Assembly: GCF_038502225.1 (NCBI RefSeq)
Contig: NC_091378.1
Span: 7,360,100 to 7,424,099, forward strand
Direction: 5' to 3'
DNA from: Cherax quadricarinatus
Lineage: Eukaryota; Arthropoda; Malacostraca; Decapoda; Parastacidae
Length of the DNA: 64,000 nt
Positions within the stretch are counted from its first letter, which is position 1; each line of letters begins with the position of its first letter. Below are positions 56,230 through 64,000 of this stretch, one piece after another. A program made the translations under genes and the position numbers. The notes under the pieces are model-generated. The model was not told the origin of the DNA and did not search any database. It worked only from the letters and a program-made list of their open reading frames with translations.

Positions 56230-56291
<62 letters not shown>
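56230..56291. repeat. (CT)n microsatellite
   Basis: CT tract of about 60 bases in a pyrimidine-rich stretch (56060-56300). Confidence 0.96.
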
Positions 56292-56296
<5 letters not shown>

Positions 56297-56394
56297 CTCT
56301 ACTTCATTGCCAGTCTGTTCTGTTGCGTCACCAGTTGCAGAAGCAATAAGCTGTCGACCTCACTGTGTGGATTATTGAGGTCGCTATTATACCG

Positions 56395-56615
56395 TGGAGT
56401 CACTGTTGTTGGGGGTCACTGTTGTGAAGGTCACCTTTGTGGAGATCACTATTGTGGGGGGCCACTGTTGTTGGGGTCACTGTTGTTGGGGTTACTGTTG
56501 TGAGGGGTTACTGTGGGGGGTCGCTGTTGTGGGGGTCACTGTTGTGGAGATCACTGTTGAGGAGGTCGCTGTTGTGTGGGTCACTGTTGTGGAGGTCACT
56601 GAGTGGAGGATTAGT
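56395..56615. repeat. ~18-bp tandem repeat
   Basis: Variants of GTCACTGTTGTGGGG repeat about twelve times with irregular length (15-18 bases). Confidence 0.85.
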
Positions 56616-56744
56616 GAGTCTGGATAAATATTTTTCCCACTGCACTATCAAGGGTGAATATCATTGAATATTACTCTCCACTGGAAAGGGTGAATATGGT
56701 TGAATTGACATCCTTAAGTAAACTAAAGCAAAGTGCACGTAACC

Positions 56745-57175
56745 TGAAGAAGTGGTTGTAATGGTGGTTGTATTGGTAGTAGCATTAATGGTAGCAGCAG
56801 CAGTACTAATAGTACTAGCAGTACTAATAGTAACAGTAGTAGTAGCAGCAGCAGTAATAGTAGCATGGTACTAGTAACAGTAGTAGCAGCAGCAGTAGTA
56901 GTAGTAACAATAGTGGTCGCAGCAGTAGTAGTAACAGTAGTAGTAGTAGTAATAGTAGTAACAGTGGTCGCAGCAGTAGTTGTAGTTACAGTAGTGGTAG
57001 CAGTAGTAGCAGTAGTAGTAACTAGCAGTAGTAGTAGTAGTAACTAGCAGTAGTAGTAACAGTGGTCGCAGCAGTAGTAGTAGCGGTAGTAGTAACAGTA
57101 GTGGTCGCAGCAGTAGTAGTAGCGGTAGTAGTAACAGTAGTGGTCGCAGCAGTAGTAGTAGCGGTAGTAGTAAGA
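56745..57175. repeat. (AGT)n-type array with ~39-bp higher-order units
   Basis: Imperfect AGT/AGC triplets. From about 57055 three near-identical units containing AGTAGTGGTCGCAGCAGTAG form a higher-order repeat. Confidence 0.88.
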
Positions 57176-57299
57176 ACTGAAAGAAAGAACAGCTCTAAAA
57201 TAAAGGAGAAATAATCAAGTAAATGAAGCGGTAAAGTAGGCCGCCACTAAGGAAATAAGAGAAAAGTAGAGGAGCGAAGAGGAGGGCTCGTGAGGCTGA

Positions 57300-57490
57300 A
57301 GAGAACAAGAAGGAAGCGAGAAAAAGTACACATAATAGGAAATACGGAACAAAAGATTAATTTCACAAATCAAAGAAACTTCCAGGAGGAACATGTCCAA
57401 TGCTTTCACCCGTGCGGGGGATCGAACCACGGACACTCATTGTGTGAGGCGAGTGTGTTGACAACCGAGCCACGGGACACCGCAGAATTT
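57300..57490 (-). mobile_element. tRNA-derived SINE
   Basis: Complement of 57405-57482: box-A-like GTGGCTCGGTTGTCAACAC and box-B-like GTGGTTCGATCCCCCGCACG, then CATTGGACATGTTCC. Resembles the head of the SINE at 28253 in the opposite orientation. Confidence 0.78.
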
Positions 57491-57501
57491 AAGTAAACTC
57501 T

Positions 57502-57650
<149 letters not shown>

Positions 57651-57755
57651 ATGAGAGAAATACAACTCTCGGTGTATATTTCCTTTGGAATAATTCCTTG
57701 TAATGCAACTTTTTTTTTCTTTTTGTCAGTAATAATTTATTCTTTTGGCTAAAAT

Positions 57756-57759
<4 letters not shown>

Positions 57760-57838
<79 letters not shown>

Positions 57839-57840
57839 CT
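57760..57840. repeat. (CT)n then (ATCT)n
   Basis: CT tract of about 60 bases ending in five ATCT units. Confidence 0.96.
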
Positions 57841-57914
57841 GTGGAAATAAACTTGTCAGTTACATCAGAATGCATTCGGGTGAGAATAAATCGTTTACTT
57901 CATGGCAAATTTAG

Positions 57915-58130
57915 GTGATTCACGAAATCATAATAAACGATTGCAAACAAACAACGGAATAGGTGGGGCTTGAACCCTTGGTTAGTCGTGAACCTCCAAG
58001 CCAGTGCGTAACCAGCTGGCCAAGTGACTTAGGCACTAGCCCGAAGTTTTAGGGCTCATTTGCCATGGGTTGAAACCCTAACTGTTCCATGGTTTGTTTA
58101 CATTTGGGTAAGAATAAATCTGTTGCTAGA
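57915..58130 (-). mobile_element. SINE relic with tRNA-like part
   Basis: AAACGATTGCAAACAAAC at 57932-57950 parallels the 7554-7595 arm (CACGATTGCAAATAAACC). The following complement has CCAGCTGGTTACGCACTGG and GGGTTCAAGCCCCACC (tRNA-like boxes). A short inverted repeat surrounds it (GATTGCAAACAAAC...CATGGTTTGTTTAC). Confidence 0.65.
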
Positions 58131-58164
58131 GAGTACATTTGGATGTGAATAAATCTGTCTATTA

Positions 58165-58658
58165 CTTAAGAATCCTTTCTAAAATTTTCTCTTATAGGTT
58201 TAAAGATATTTTTTGTAATTTATGTTAATGTAGAAATAATTTTGTACCAAAAGAACCTGAGAAAACTTAACTAACATTATTATAACAAGCGCAATTCAAT
58301 TTAGCCTAATCCAGGTAAATATATTTTAGATTAGTTTACAGTAATTTAATGTTGATAAATTAGACACATGTGCAACTCTTGGGTATCTTTATTGAGGAAA
58401 CGTTTCGCGTTTCGTTTCGCTAAAACGTTTCCTCAATAAAGATACCCAAGAGTTGCACATGTGTCTAATTTATCAACATGTCGGTTCTCTGAGCCATTCA
58501 TCTACAAACAGTAATTTAATAAACACAAAGAAATATTTTTTTTCGTTAGGTTCAGAATGATTTTTGCGAAAATATTGCATACAAAAATTTTCTCTTGCCT
58601 TATTTGGCAAGAAGAGCGTTGCTATTTAAGCTAAAATAGTAAGTTTTACCTATTCGGC

Positions 58659-58661
<3 letters not shown>
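58165..58661. mobile_element. MITE copy 2, interrupted by palindromic element
   Basis: Carries the same internal sequence as 34346-34728 (AACATTATTATAACAAGCGC, GTTAGGTTCAGAATGATTTT) and the right terminus AGTTTTACCTATTCGGCGAG (58642-58661) before an AT tract. The left terminus is lost. The element at 58351-58507 is inserted in it. Confidence 0.83.
58351..58507. mobile_element. Inverted-pair structured element, truncated arms, 13-bp TSD
   Basis: ACAGTAATTTAAT flanks it at 58338-58350 and 58508-58520. Arms of 55 bases (GTTGATAAATTAGACACATG... and its complement) start inside the core at AAACGTTTCC, so the CTGATGA box and hairpin are missing. A short spacer with CGCGTTTCGTTTCGCTA lies between. 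Only the right arm has the tail: TGTCGGTTCTCTGAGCC, then CATTCATCTAC. Confidence 0.9.

Positions 58662-58747
<86 letters not shown>
58662..58747. repeat. (AT)n microsatellite
   Basis: AT tract at the MITE's right end. Confidence 0.96.
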
Positions 58748-58750
<3 letters not shown>

Positions 58751-59174
58751 TGTATATACACCGAGAGATACATATCTTTAGGTGTATTAAATTTTTGCCA
58801 ATGTACGAATGCAGTCAATCACAACTGGGGACTGCTCAGTTATCTACTTAACACCAGAGAGTGGTCCGTGTCCCCGCTCAGTTAGAGCTAACTTTATTAT
58901 CACTCCCCTCTTAATTTCAGTGGACAGCTGACGTCCTAGAAGCAATGAAGCATAATAAAAGGAAGCTTGATATGGATGAAGCTTGAATGAAGCTTGTTAC
59001 GAGGCTTGGAATGAAGGAGAGGTTCGAGGAAAAGGTAGAGGAGGCTGTTATTGCAGGGAGCTTGAGCATGTTAGCGTGTTAAATCGAAGTGAATGGAGAC
59101 AAGGTGATTTTATGACTTGTGCTCTCGGAGTGCAAGCACAGTAACATGGATTTGAGCCCTGGATTCAGGAAGTA
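58748..59174. other. No feature recognised
   Basis: No family recognised. Confidence 0.4.
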
Positions 59175-59460
59175 CAGTCCTTTCTAAAATGTTCTCTTAT
59201 ACGTTTAAAGATATATATTTTTCATTAATGTTAATGTAAAATTTTTAATTTTGCACCAAAAGAATCTTAGAAAACTTACCTAACCTTATTATAACAAGAA
59301 CAATTTATTTTAGCCTAACCCAACTAAATATATTTTAGATTTGTTTGCAATAAACAAACACAATGAAATATATTTTTTTGGTTAGGTTCAGAATGATTTT
59401 GGCGAAATTACTGCATACACAAATTTTCACTTGTCCTATATGACAAAAGAATTCTTTCAC
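59175..59460. mobile_element. MITE copy 3, both ends lost
   Basis: AGTCCTTTCTAAAATGTTCT, CTTATTATAACAAGAACAAT and GGTTAGGTTCAGAATGATTT match the other copies internally. Termini absent. Confidence 0.8.
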
Positions 59461-59879
59461 TTTAGATGTTAAGGAGGTAGTGTATCCTAGCAGCCTCGCC
59501 GGTTCTGTGTCGGCCTCACTTGCACAGCGGAGTGTGTGTGAATTTACTACATCTCCAGCAGCTACCTAACCTAATCTGCCATTTATCAGTGGGATGTCTC
59601 CCTAGACATTTGGTACACAAATTTAATTCTCAGGCTCGTCGCTTCCTCCCACTAAATGATATAAAGCGTTCACATGGAGCTGTAGGATGGCAAGTTACGT
59701 GTTACTGGAGAAGACCACCACCCTGGGGTTGTTGTATACTTGCTTGAGCTCATAGAAGTGGGTTTAAAGAAGTAGGTAAACGCTATGGAAATAAAGATGT
59801 AGGTACTCAGCCGTGCACCATCACTGATGGAATGTAATGGAGGAATATTGAATAAAATAGGCACAATACACCAATAACC
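59461..59879. other. No feature recognised
   Basis: A 75-aa frame at 59520-59747 has no known motif. Base composition is less AT-rich than its surroundings; I cannot exclude an exon but see no splice or domain support. Confidence 0.4.
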
Positions 59880-59985
59880 TGTACATAGGAGGAAATTATG
59901 ACGACGTTTCGATCCGACTTCGGTCTAAGTCGGACCAAAACGTTCTCATAAAGTTTCTACTACGTGCGAATTATTTGTGTATTAG
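59880..59985. mobile_element. Structured core repeat, inverted pair, GAAACGTC type
   Basis: Left minus half GACGACGTTTCGATCCGACT faces right plus half AAGTCGGACCAAAACGTTCT; arms extend through ACCTGTACATAGGAGG and CTACTACGTGCGAATT. Joined at the hairpin loop region. Confidence 0.68.
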
Positions 59986-60296
59986 TAGCTTTCGTTCCCA
60001 CTATATAATTATCACGAATAATAGGTATCACCACACTGTTACTATATCCATTTTTTTCCAAAATAAAAATAAATTTCATTAACATAATACATCATAGGGC
60101 AGTCGATTCCAATCATAAAAGAAACAAACTCAAGGCTGATTGGAAGAAACCTGACGACGGACAGAAAATGAAGTCTCAGAAATCAAGCATTACAGAAGTA
60201 GAAAACGGGAAGATGTACTCGTGTACCCGCCTGCCCGAGAAAAACTATGTAACGTATCTAATATTAAAGATATTATACCTGTTGAATTACAGTCCA

Positions 60297-60320
60297 TATA
60301 TATATATATATATATATATA

Positions 60321-60365
<45 letters not shown>

Positions 60366-60368
60366 TAT
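60297..60368. repeat. (AT)n microsatellite
   Basis: AT tract with one TCTAT break. Confidence 0.95.
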
Positions 60369-61090
60369 TTATTTATTTTTATAGGATGGGGTCCACCTCT
60401 GGTGTAAATTGTGGGACCCATAGCTTCGGAGAAGTGGATAAAAAGGCTTCAAGGAAGAATATTTGGGTTTCTTCCTGAAGCCGTTTGAATATTCCACTTC
60501 CCCTACCACCCCATCTTTTGATATATATTTTTTTTTTTACTAATAGGAATATTTTATTACATAATATGGTACAGAAGATTTAAGAGATACATTGTTGATA
60601 TAAAGGTGGCATATACGGTGCATGTTGTTACGTGTGTATCACCGATTATAAGGCGAAAATCTCATCCAGCTCCGTGAGTGCGCAGGTGAAGGACACAGGC
60701 GTCACACACTGGTTGATTCTTTAATACTGAGAAGCCTCGCTATATACAAAGCAATAATCACACAGTAACATATGAGGGTAGTCAGCAATTTACCTGTGCG
60801 ACGAAGTCCCTGGCAAAAACTGCGGTTACCTGTTCATATCCAACCAGAAGGTAATACAAATATATGGCTGCCAAACAAATTGCAATGTAAACCAATGTTA
60901 CCTGGTCAAATCACCTACATATATCTACCAGTCTGTTGTTTGTCAAGTGTGTATGAGATAAAGCTTATATGCAAAAGCACAGTGATCTTCCACGTCATGT
61001 TCCCAAAATCATTGTTCTCAGTAAATAAAGGCTGGTTGGTTTATAGGGTTTAAAAGCTATGGGCAACACTCCAGTTGGTAATAATGGTAG
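60369..61090. other. No feature recognised
   Basis: Short frames only; no family recognised. Confidence 0.4.
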
Positions 61091-61225
61091 AATTTCCGAC
61101 ATAATGTTAGGTAAATGGACACATGCAACTAATGTGACATTTGTGGCAAAGTTACTGGAGAGCGAAACGTTCCCACAATAAAATGTTACATTAGCTGCAT
61201 CTGTGTCCATTTACCTAACACAAGG
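61091..61225. mobile_element. Structured core repeat, inverted outer arms
   Basis: The left arm TGTTAGGTAAATGGACACA (61104-61122) with tail TGTCGGAAATTC (minus, 61085-61103) faces the right arm TGTGTCCATTTACCTAACA (61202-61220). The core between is AGTTACTGGAGAGC then GAAACGTTCCCACAATAAAA. TGTGG before and CCACA after the core pair. Confidence 0.72.
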
Positions 61226-61930
61226 GTTATTAAGGGTGCGTGTACACCTCCATCCTAAAATACGGATCAGAGTAAATTAATTTCATATACACACTTATAC
61301 ACCTCCCAGTCTAAAAAACATAGTTACACACCTTTCAGTGTAAAAACAGATACACAACTCTCAGTGTATGTATACTGAGAGATTTATAACTTTCGATGTA
61401 TTAAAACGAGATATTCTCCTCTCAGTTTACATGCACTAGATTATACAAATTTCTTGGTATATACATTTATTCAACGAGATATGAACACATTTTTTTCAGT
61501 ACATATACACAGAGATAAACACACTTGTATATCTTTGATACACTAGACACATTCACATTATTCAGGGGTAACGCTGAAAAAATCTCAAGAGCACAACTTT
61601 ATTGTCGGAATACTCGTTAATGAAGGAACAAATGCGAAATGAAAAGAAATTAATATGTCTTTTCTTTCAGTCACTTTTTAAATGAAGGGTACAAAGAGAA
61701 ACGTTAATTAGTCATGTTTAGACATGAACACATGACAACAAATGACTGTCGACGCTCAGACAAGTAAAAACATTAACAAGAAATTCATAAATGGGAAATC
61801 GACATTTTGTAGATATGAGTATCGACATGATACATATGAGGTGAATAACTCTATTAGATATTAGGTTTTCTTGATTGGTGGTGAACAGGATACGTGCAGC
61901 TAATGAAAATCGTGTGTTGGAGAGGTTTCA
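61226..61930. other. Loose ~28-bp repeats, then unassigned
   Basis: At 61290-61520 phrases like ACACAACTCTCAGTGTAT recur loosely. Nothing further recognised. Confidence 0.4.
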
Positions 61931-61979
61931 AACTTATCAAGCCATCCTGTAGGAGTGTAGGCAAAAATTTGTTTTAAAG

Positions 61980-62210
61980 TCCAGGATGGTTGACGGGAAT
62001 GCTGTGTTCTTTTCAAGACTGAGGAACTGATCACATCGCCTCAAGGCTGAGGGACTGATTACCTCAAAGTCCTTCTGTTTTTCACCATTCTCCTTTATAT
62101 GGACTGATGAAAACGTTTCTTCATTAAAGATACCCAAGTGTTGCACATGTGTCTAATTTATCAATTTGTCGGTTCTCTGAACCATTTATCCACAGAAATT
62201 TCATTGTAAC
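61980..62210 (+). mobile_element. Structured core repeat, hairpin deleted
   Basis: Single plus copy: two CTGAT blocks (GGAACTGATCACATCGCCTC, GGGACTGATTACCTC), then GGACTGATGAAAACGTTTC (62100-62118), with the hairpin between box and AAACG missing. The complete tail follows: GTGTCTAATTTATC, TGTCGGTTCTCTGAACC, CATTTATCCAC. Confidence 0.75.
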
Positions 62211-62625
62211 TCTTGGGCACTTAAACAGTGCCACCTGTACTGACGTATCTGAGAATATTTGTGAATAAGGCCACACTCTTCGTTTTGACTGAAGATTGCT
62301 TCTTACTCAAAATTTTAAAATATATTTGCCCTATGAAATCTGTCTTATTTATAAATAACAGGGCTTCAAAATCACAAAATTCTGATTTTTTTTTCCAAAA
62401 TAACATATTCAGCATGTGACTGATTGGTAGACACCTCCTTGGTAAGCTCCCAGTCAACATTGTTATTTTGTAGCTGTCAGAATATCAACATTTCTTAATT
62501 CTTTAAGAAAGGTACTTTGATGCTGGTAAAGGACTCGTGATCCAATTATCTAATTAGTAATGTATAAAAGCGCATATATCTGATAGATTTTATTGTAGAG
62601 GAAATGATCTGTGAATATCTACGAG
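62211..62625. other. No feature recognised
   Basis: No family recognised. Confidence 0.4.
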
Positions 62626-62629
62626 ATGA

Positions 62630-62740
62630 AGGTACAATACCGTGACTGGAACAGTACACAAATAACCCGCACATAGGAAGAAAAGCTTATGGCGACGTAC
62701 TGGTCCAACTTGGATCATTCACAAGTCACACTGACAGAAG
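62630..62740 (-). mobile_element. Structured core repeat, GAAACGTC subfamily, decayed
   Basis: Tail hairpin GGTA TTG TACC (complement of 62632-62642) after CACGG, then TGTTCCAGTCACGG and GTTATTTGTGTACTG; the core complement reads GATCCAAGTTGGACC, AGTACGTCGCC. Confidence 0.65.
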
Positions 62741-62845
62741 GGAGTTCATGTTTATGTACGTTTGCCAGGACGGGTCTTGGCCCGGGTCTTCTCTATGTGG
62801 TGACCCTGCAGTGGCTCCCGAAGGAGTGTCAAAAGTTGGTACAAA

Positions 62846-62975
62846 TGACGTACCGTTTACAGCCCTATGGCGGGAGCAGCCCTGCGACAAGGGCACGGTG
62901 AATCTTCGTGTCAAGTGGAGTACCGCTTACAGCCGTATGGCAAGGGTAGCCCAATGACAAGGGCATGTTGTGCAA
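62846..62975. repeat. ~75-bp tandem duplication
   Basis: GTACCGTTTACAGCCCTATG...GACAAGGGCACGG is repeated as GTACCGCTTACAGCCGTATG...GACAAGGGCATG (both in outline). Confidence 0.75.
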
Positions 62976-63410
62976 GACAGGTATACAAGGGCATGGTGAG
63001 TCGTCTTGAATGGTGCGCAGTTAGTTACAATCGTCTTCGAGGCTCTGGTGTCAGGACCAGTGTATTTCCTCGACAAATATATTTACGTTGCATTTACGGG
63101 TCAGACATCTTTCTGGGTGAAAAATATTCAATTTATAGATTACTTAATACAAACAACAAAGGATTTCTTAGTGCTCCTGATTTTCGTAAACATTTCGTGT
63201 CATTTAACTCAGCTTTATAACCAGCGATGTAGTTCATTACTGAAAAAGGCACAAAGGTAGACTAAATTTTGGAAATTCTTCAGCAAAATCACACACTTCG
63301 TAACGGACAGTTAAACTGAGCTGTGATATAAAAAAAAATATGCTAGAAATTAATGTTAAATTCTCTGTTTTGCAATTTTACCACAAAAGTTCTCAAGGTT
63401 TCTAAAAAAA
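62976..63410. other. No feature recognised
   Basis: No family recognised. Confidence 0.4.
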
Positions 63411-63420
63411 ACAGTACTTA

Positions 63421-63789
63421 TATGAATGGTTCAGAGAACCGACAAGTTTATAAATTAGACACATGTGCAACACTTGGGTATCTTTAATGAAGAAACGTTT
63501 CGCCCCACAGTGGCTTCATCATTCCATACAAAGGAGAATGGTGGAGAACAGGAGAGGTTTGAAGTAATCAGTCCCTCAGCCTTGAGTCGATGCAATCAGT
63601 CCATCAATTCATCATTTCTTTTCAAGACAGATGGACTGATTACATCGACTCAAGGCTGAGGGATTGATTACCTCAAACTACTCCTGTTCTCCACCATTCT
63701 TCTTTGTATGGACTGATGAAGCCACTGTGTGGCGAAAGGTTTCCTCATTAAAGATACCCAAGTGTTGCACATGTGTCTAATTTATCAAC
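63421..63789. mobile_element. Inverted-pair structured element, 10-bp TSD
   Basis: ACAGTACTTA flanks it at 63411-63420 and 63790-63799. The left copy (minus) has tail GGTTC TCT GAACC with TGTCGG, the core complement near 63500, and GGACTGATTGC-type blocks; the right copy (plus) has GGACTGATTACATCGAC, CTGATGA (about 63714), stem GCCAC/GTGGC with loop TGT, GAAAGGTTTCC and stops at TTATCAAC. Arms are about 90% alike. Confidence 0.9.
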
Positions 63790-63799
63790 ACAGTACTTA

Positions 63800-64000
63800 G
63801 TATGAGTGTTTGTATAACAATATAATCACCAACCATTTGGACAGCTGACAGCCATTGTGAGCTGCTAACTACAGCACTGATAATACATTTCGTTTGGATC
63901 TGAATAAATTTGTGAAGATGGCCTTTCTAGAACTCTTTAAATGTCTCAGTTGACTGTATTCTATCCCTTGCAAAAGTTGACATTCTTTACATAGCGAACT
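63800..64000. other. No feature recognised
   Basis: AT-rich sequence to the window edge; nothing recognised. Confidence 0.4.

Noticed and set aside
59520..59747. Possible host exon
   Set aside because: Composition is suggestive but there is no domain, splice support or homology that I recognise.

Overview
The window looks like intergenic or repeat-island DNA from an arthropod, most likely a decapod crustacean (inference). Reasons: very dense AC/TC/AT microsatellites, a degenerate array of the arthropod telomere-type pentamer (AACCT/AGGTT) at about 5885-6050, several families of broken non-LTR retrotransposons, tRNA-derived SINEs, and no recognisable host gene, rRNA or genuine tRNA. Nearly every long open frame belongs to a retroelement or is a microsatellite read-through. 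A 100-base run of N (9532-9631) marks an assembly gap.

Layout. 1-4.3 kb: a CR1-like LINE scrap, an old tandem array, and a LINE with RNase H on the minus strand. 4.3-8.5 kb: small structured repeats, AT/CT tracts, the telomere-like array and a SINE pair. 8.5-12.4 kb: a plus-strand LINE relic, the gap, and a long minus-strand RTE-like LINE. 13.4-19.6 kb: two head-to-tail minus-strand CR1-like LINEs, the second near full length and split by a perfect palindrome. 20-24.2 kb: an unrecognised coding-like relic and two plus-strand CR1 pieces. 25-26.7 kb: a second LINE family between two TC tracts. 27.3-31 kb: a 23-bp minisatellite and small structured repeats. 31.1-32.6 kb: a LINE with a C-terminal restriction-like endonuclease between two AT tracts. 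33.5-34.8 kb: a 45-bp minisatellite and a MITE. 35.8-40.1 kb: a near full-length plus-strand CR1. 42.5 kb: a Tc1-like transposon end. 45.1-48.1 kb: a self-nested LTR retrotransposon. 49-53 kb: more CR1 pieces. 53-64 kb: LINE relics, SINEs, MITEs and more small structured repeats.

Two patterns tie the window together. First, about thirty small repeats share one structured core: a CTGATGA-like box, a short variable hairpin, then GAAACGTT or GAAACGTC, and where complete a 3' hairpin of the form TGTCGGT...ACC. The layout and the complementary flanks resemble a hammerhead ribozyme with a very short stem III, although an extra A is present in the core. Five copies are head-to-head inverted pairs flanked by 10-13 bp target-site duplications; two are perfect palindromes. 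In all five only one arm carries the 3' tail. I consider this the best candidate for an undescribed system. Second, three unrelated LINE groups are each bordered by their own microsatellite: CR1-like in AC, a Jockey/CR1-superfamily line in TC, and an endonuclease-RLE line in AT. This suggests that simple repeats are their insertion targets.
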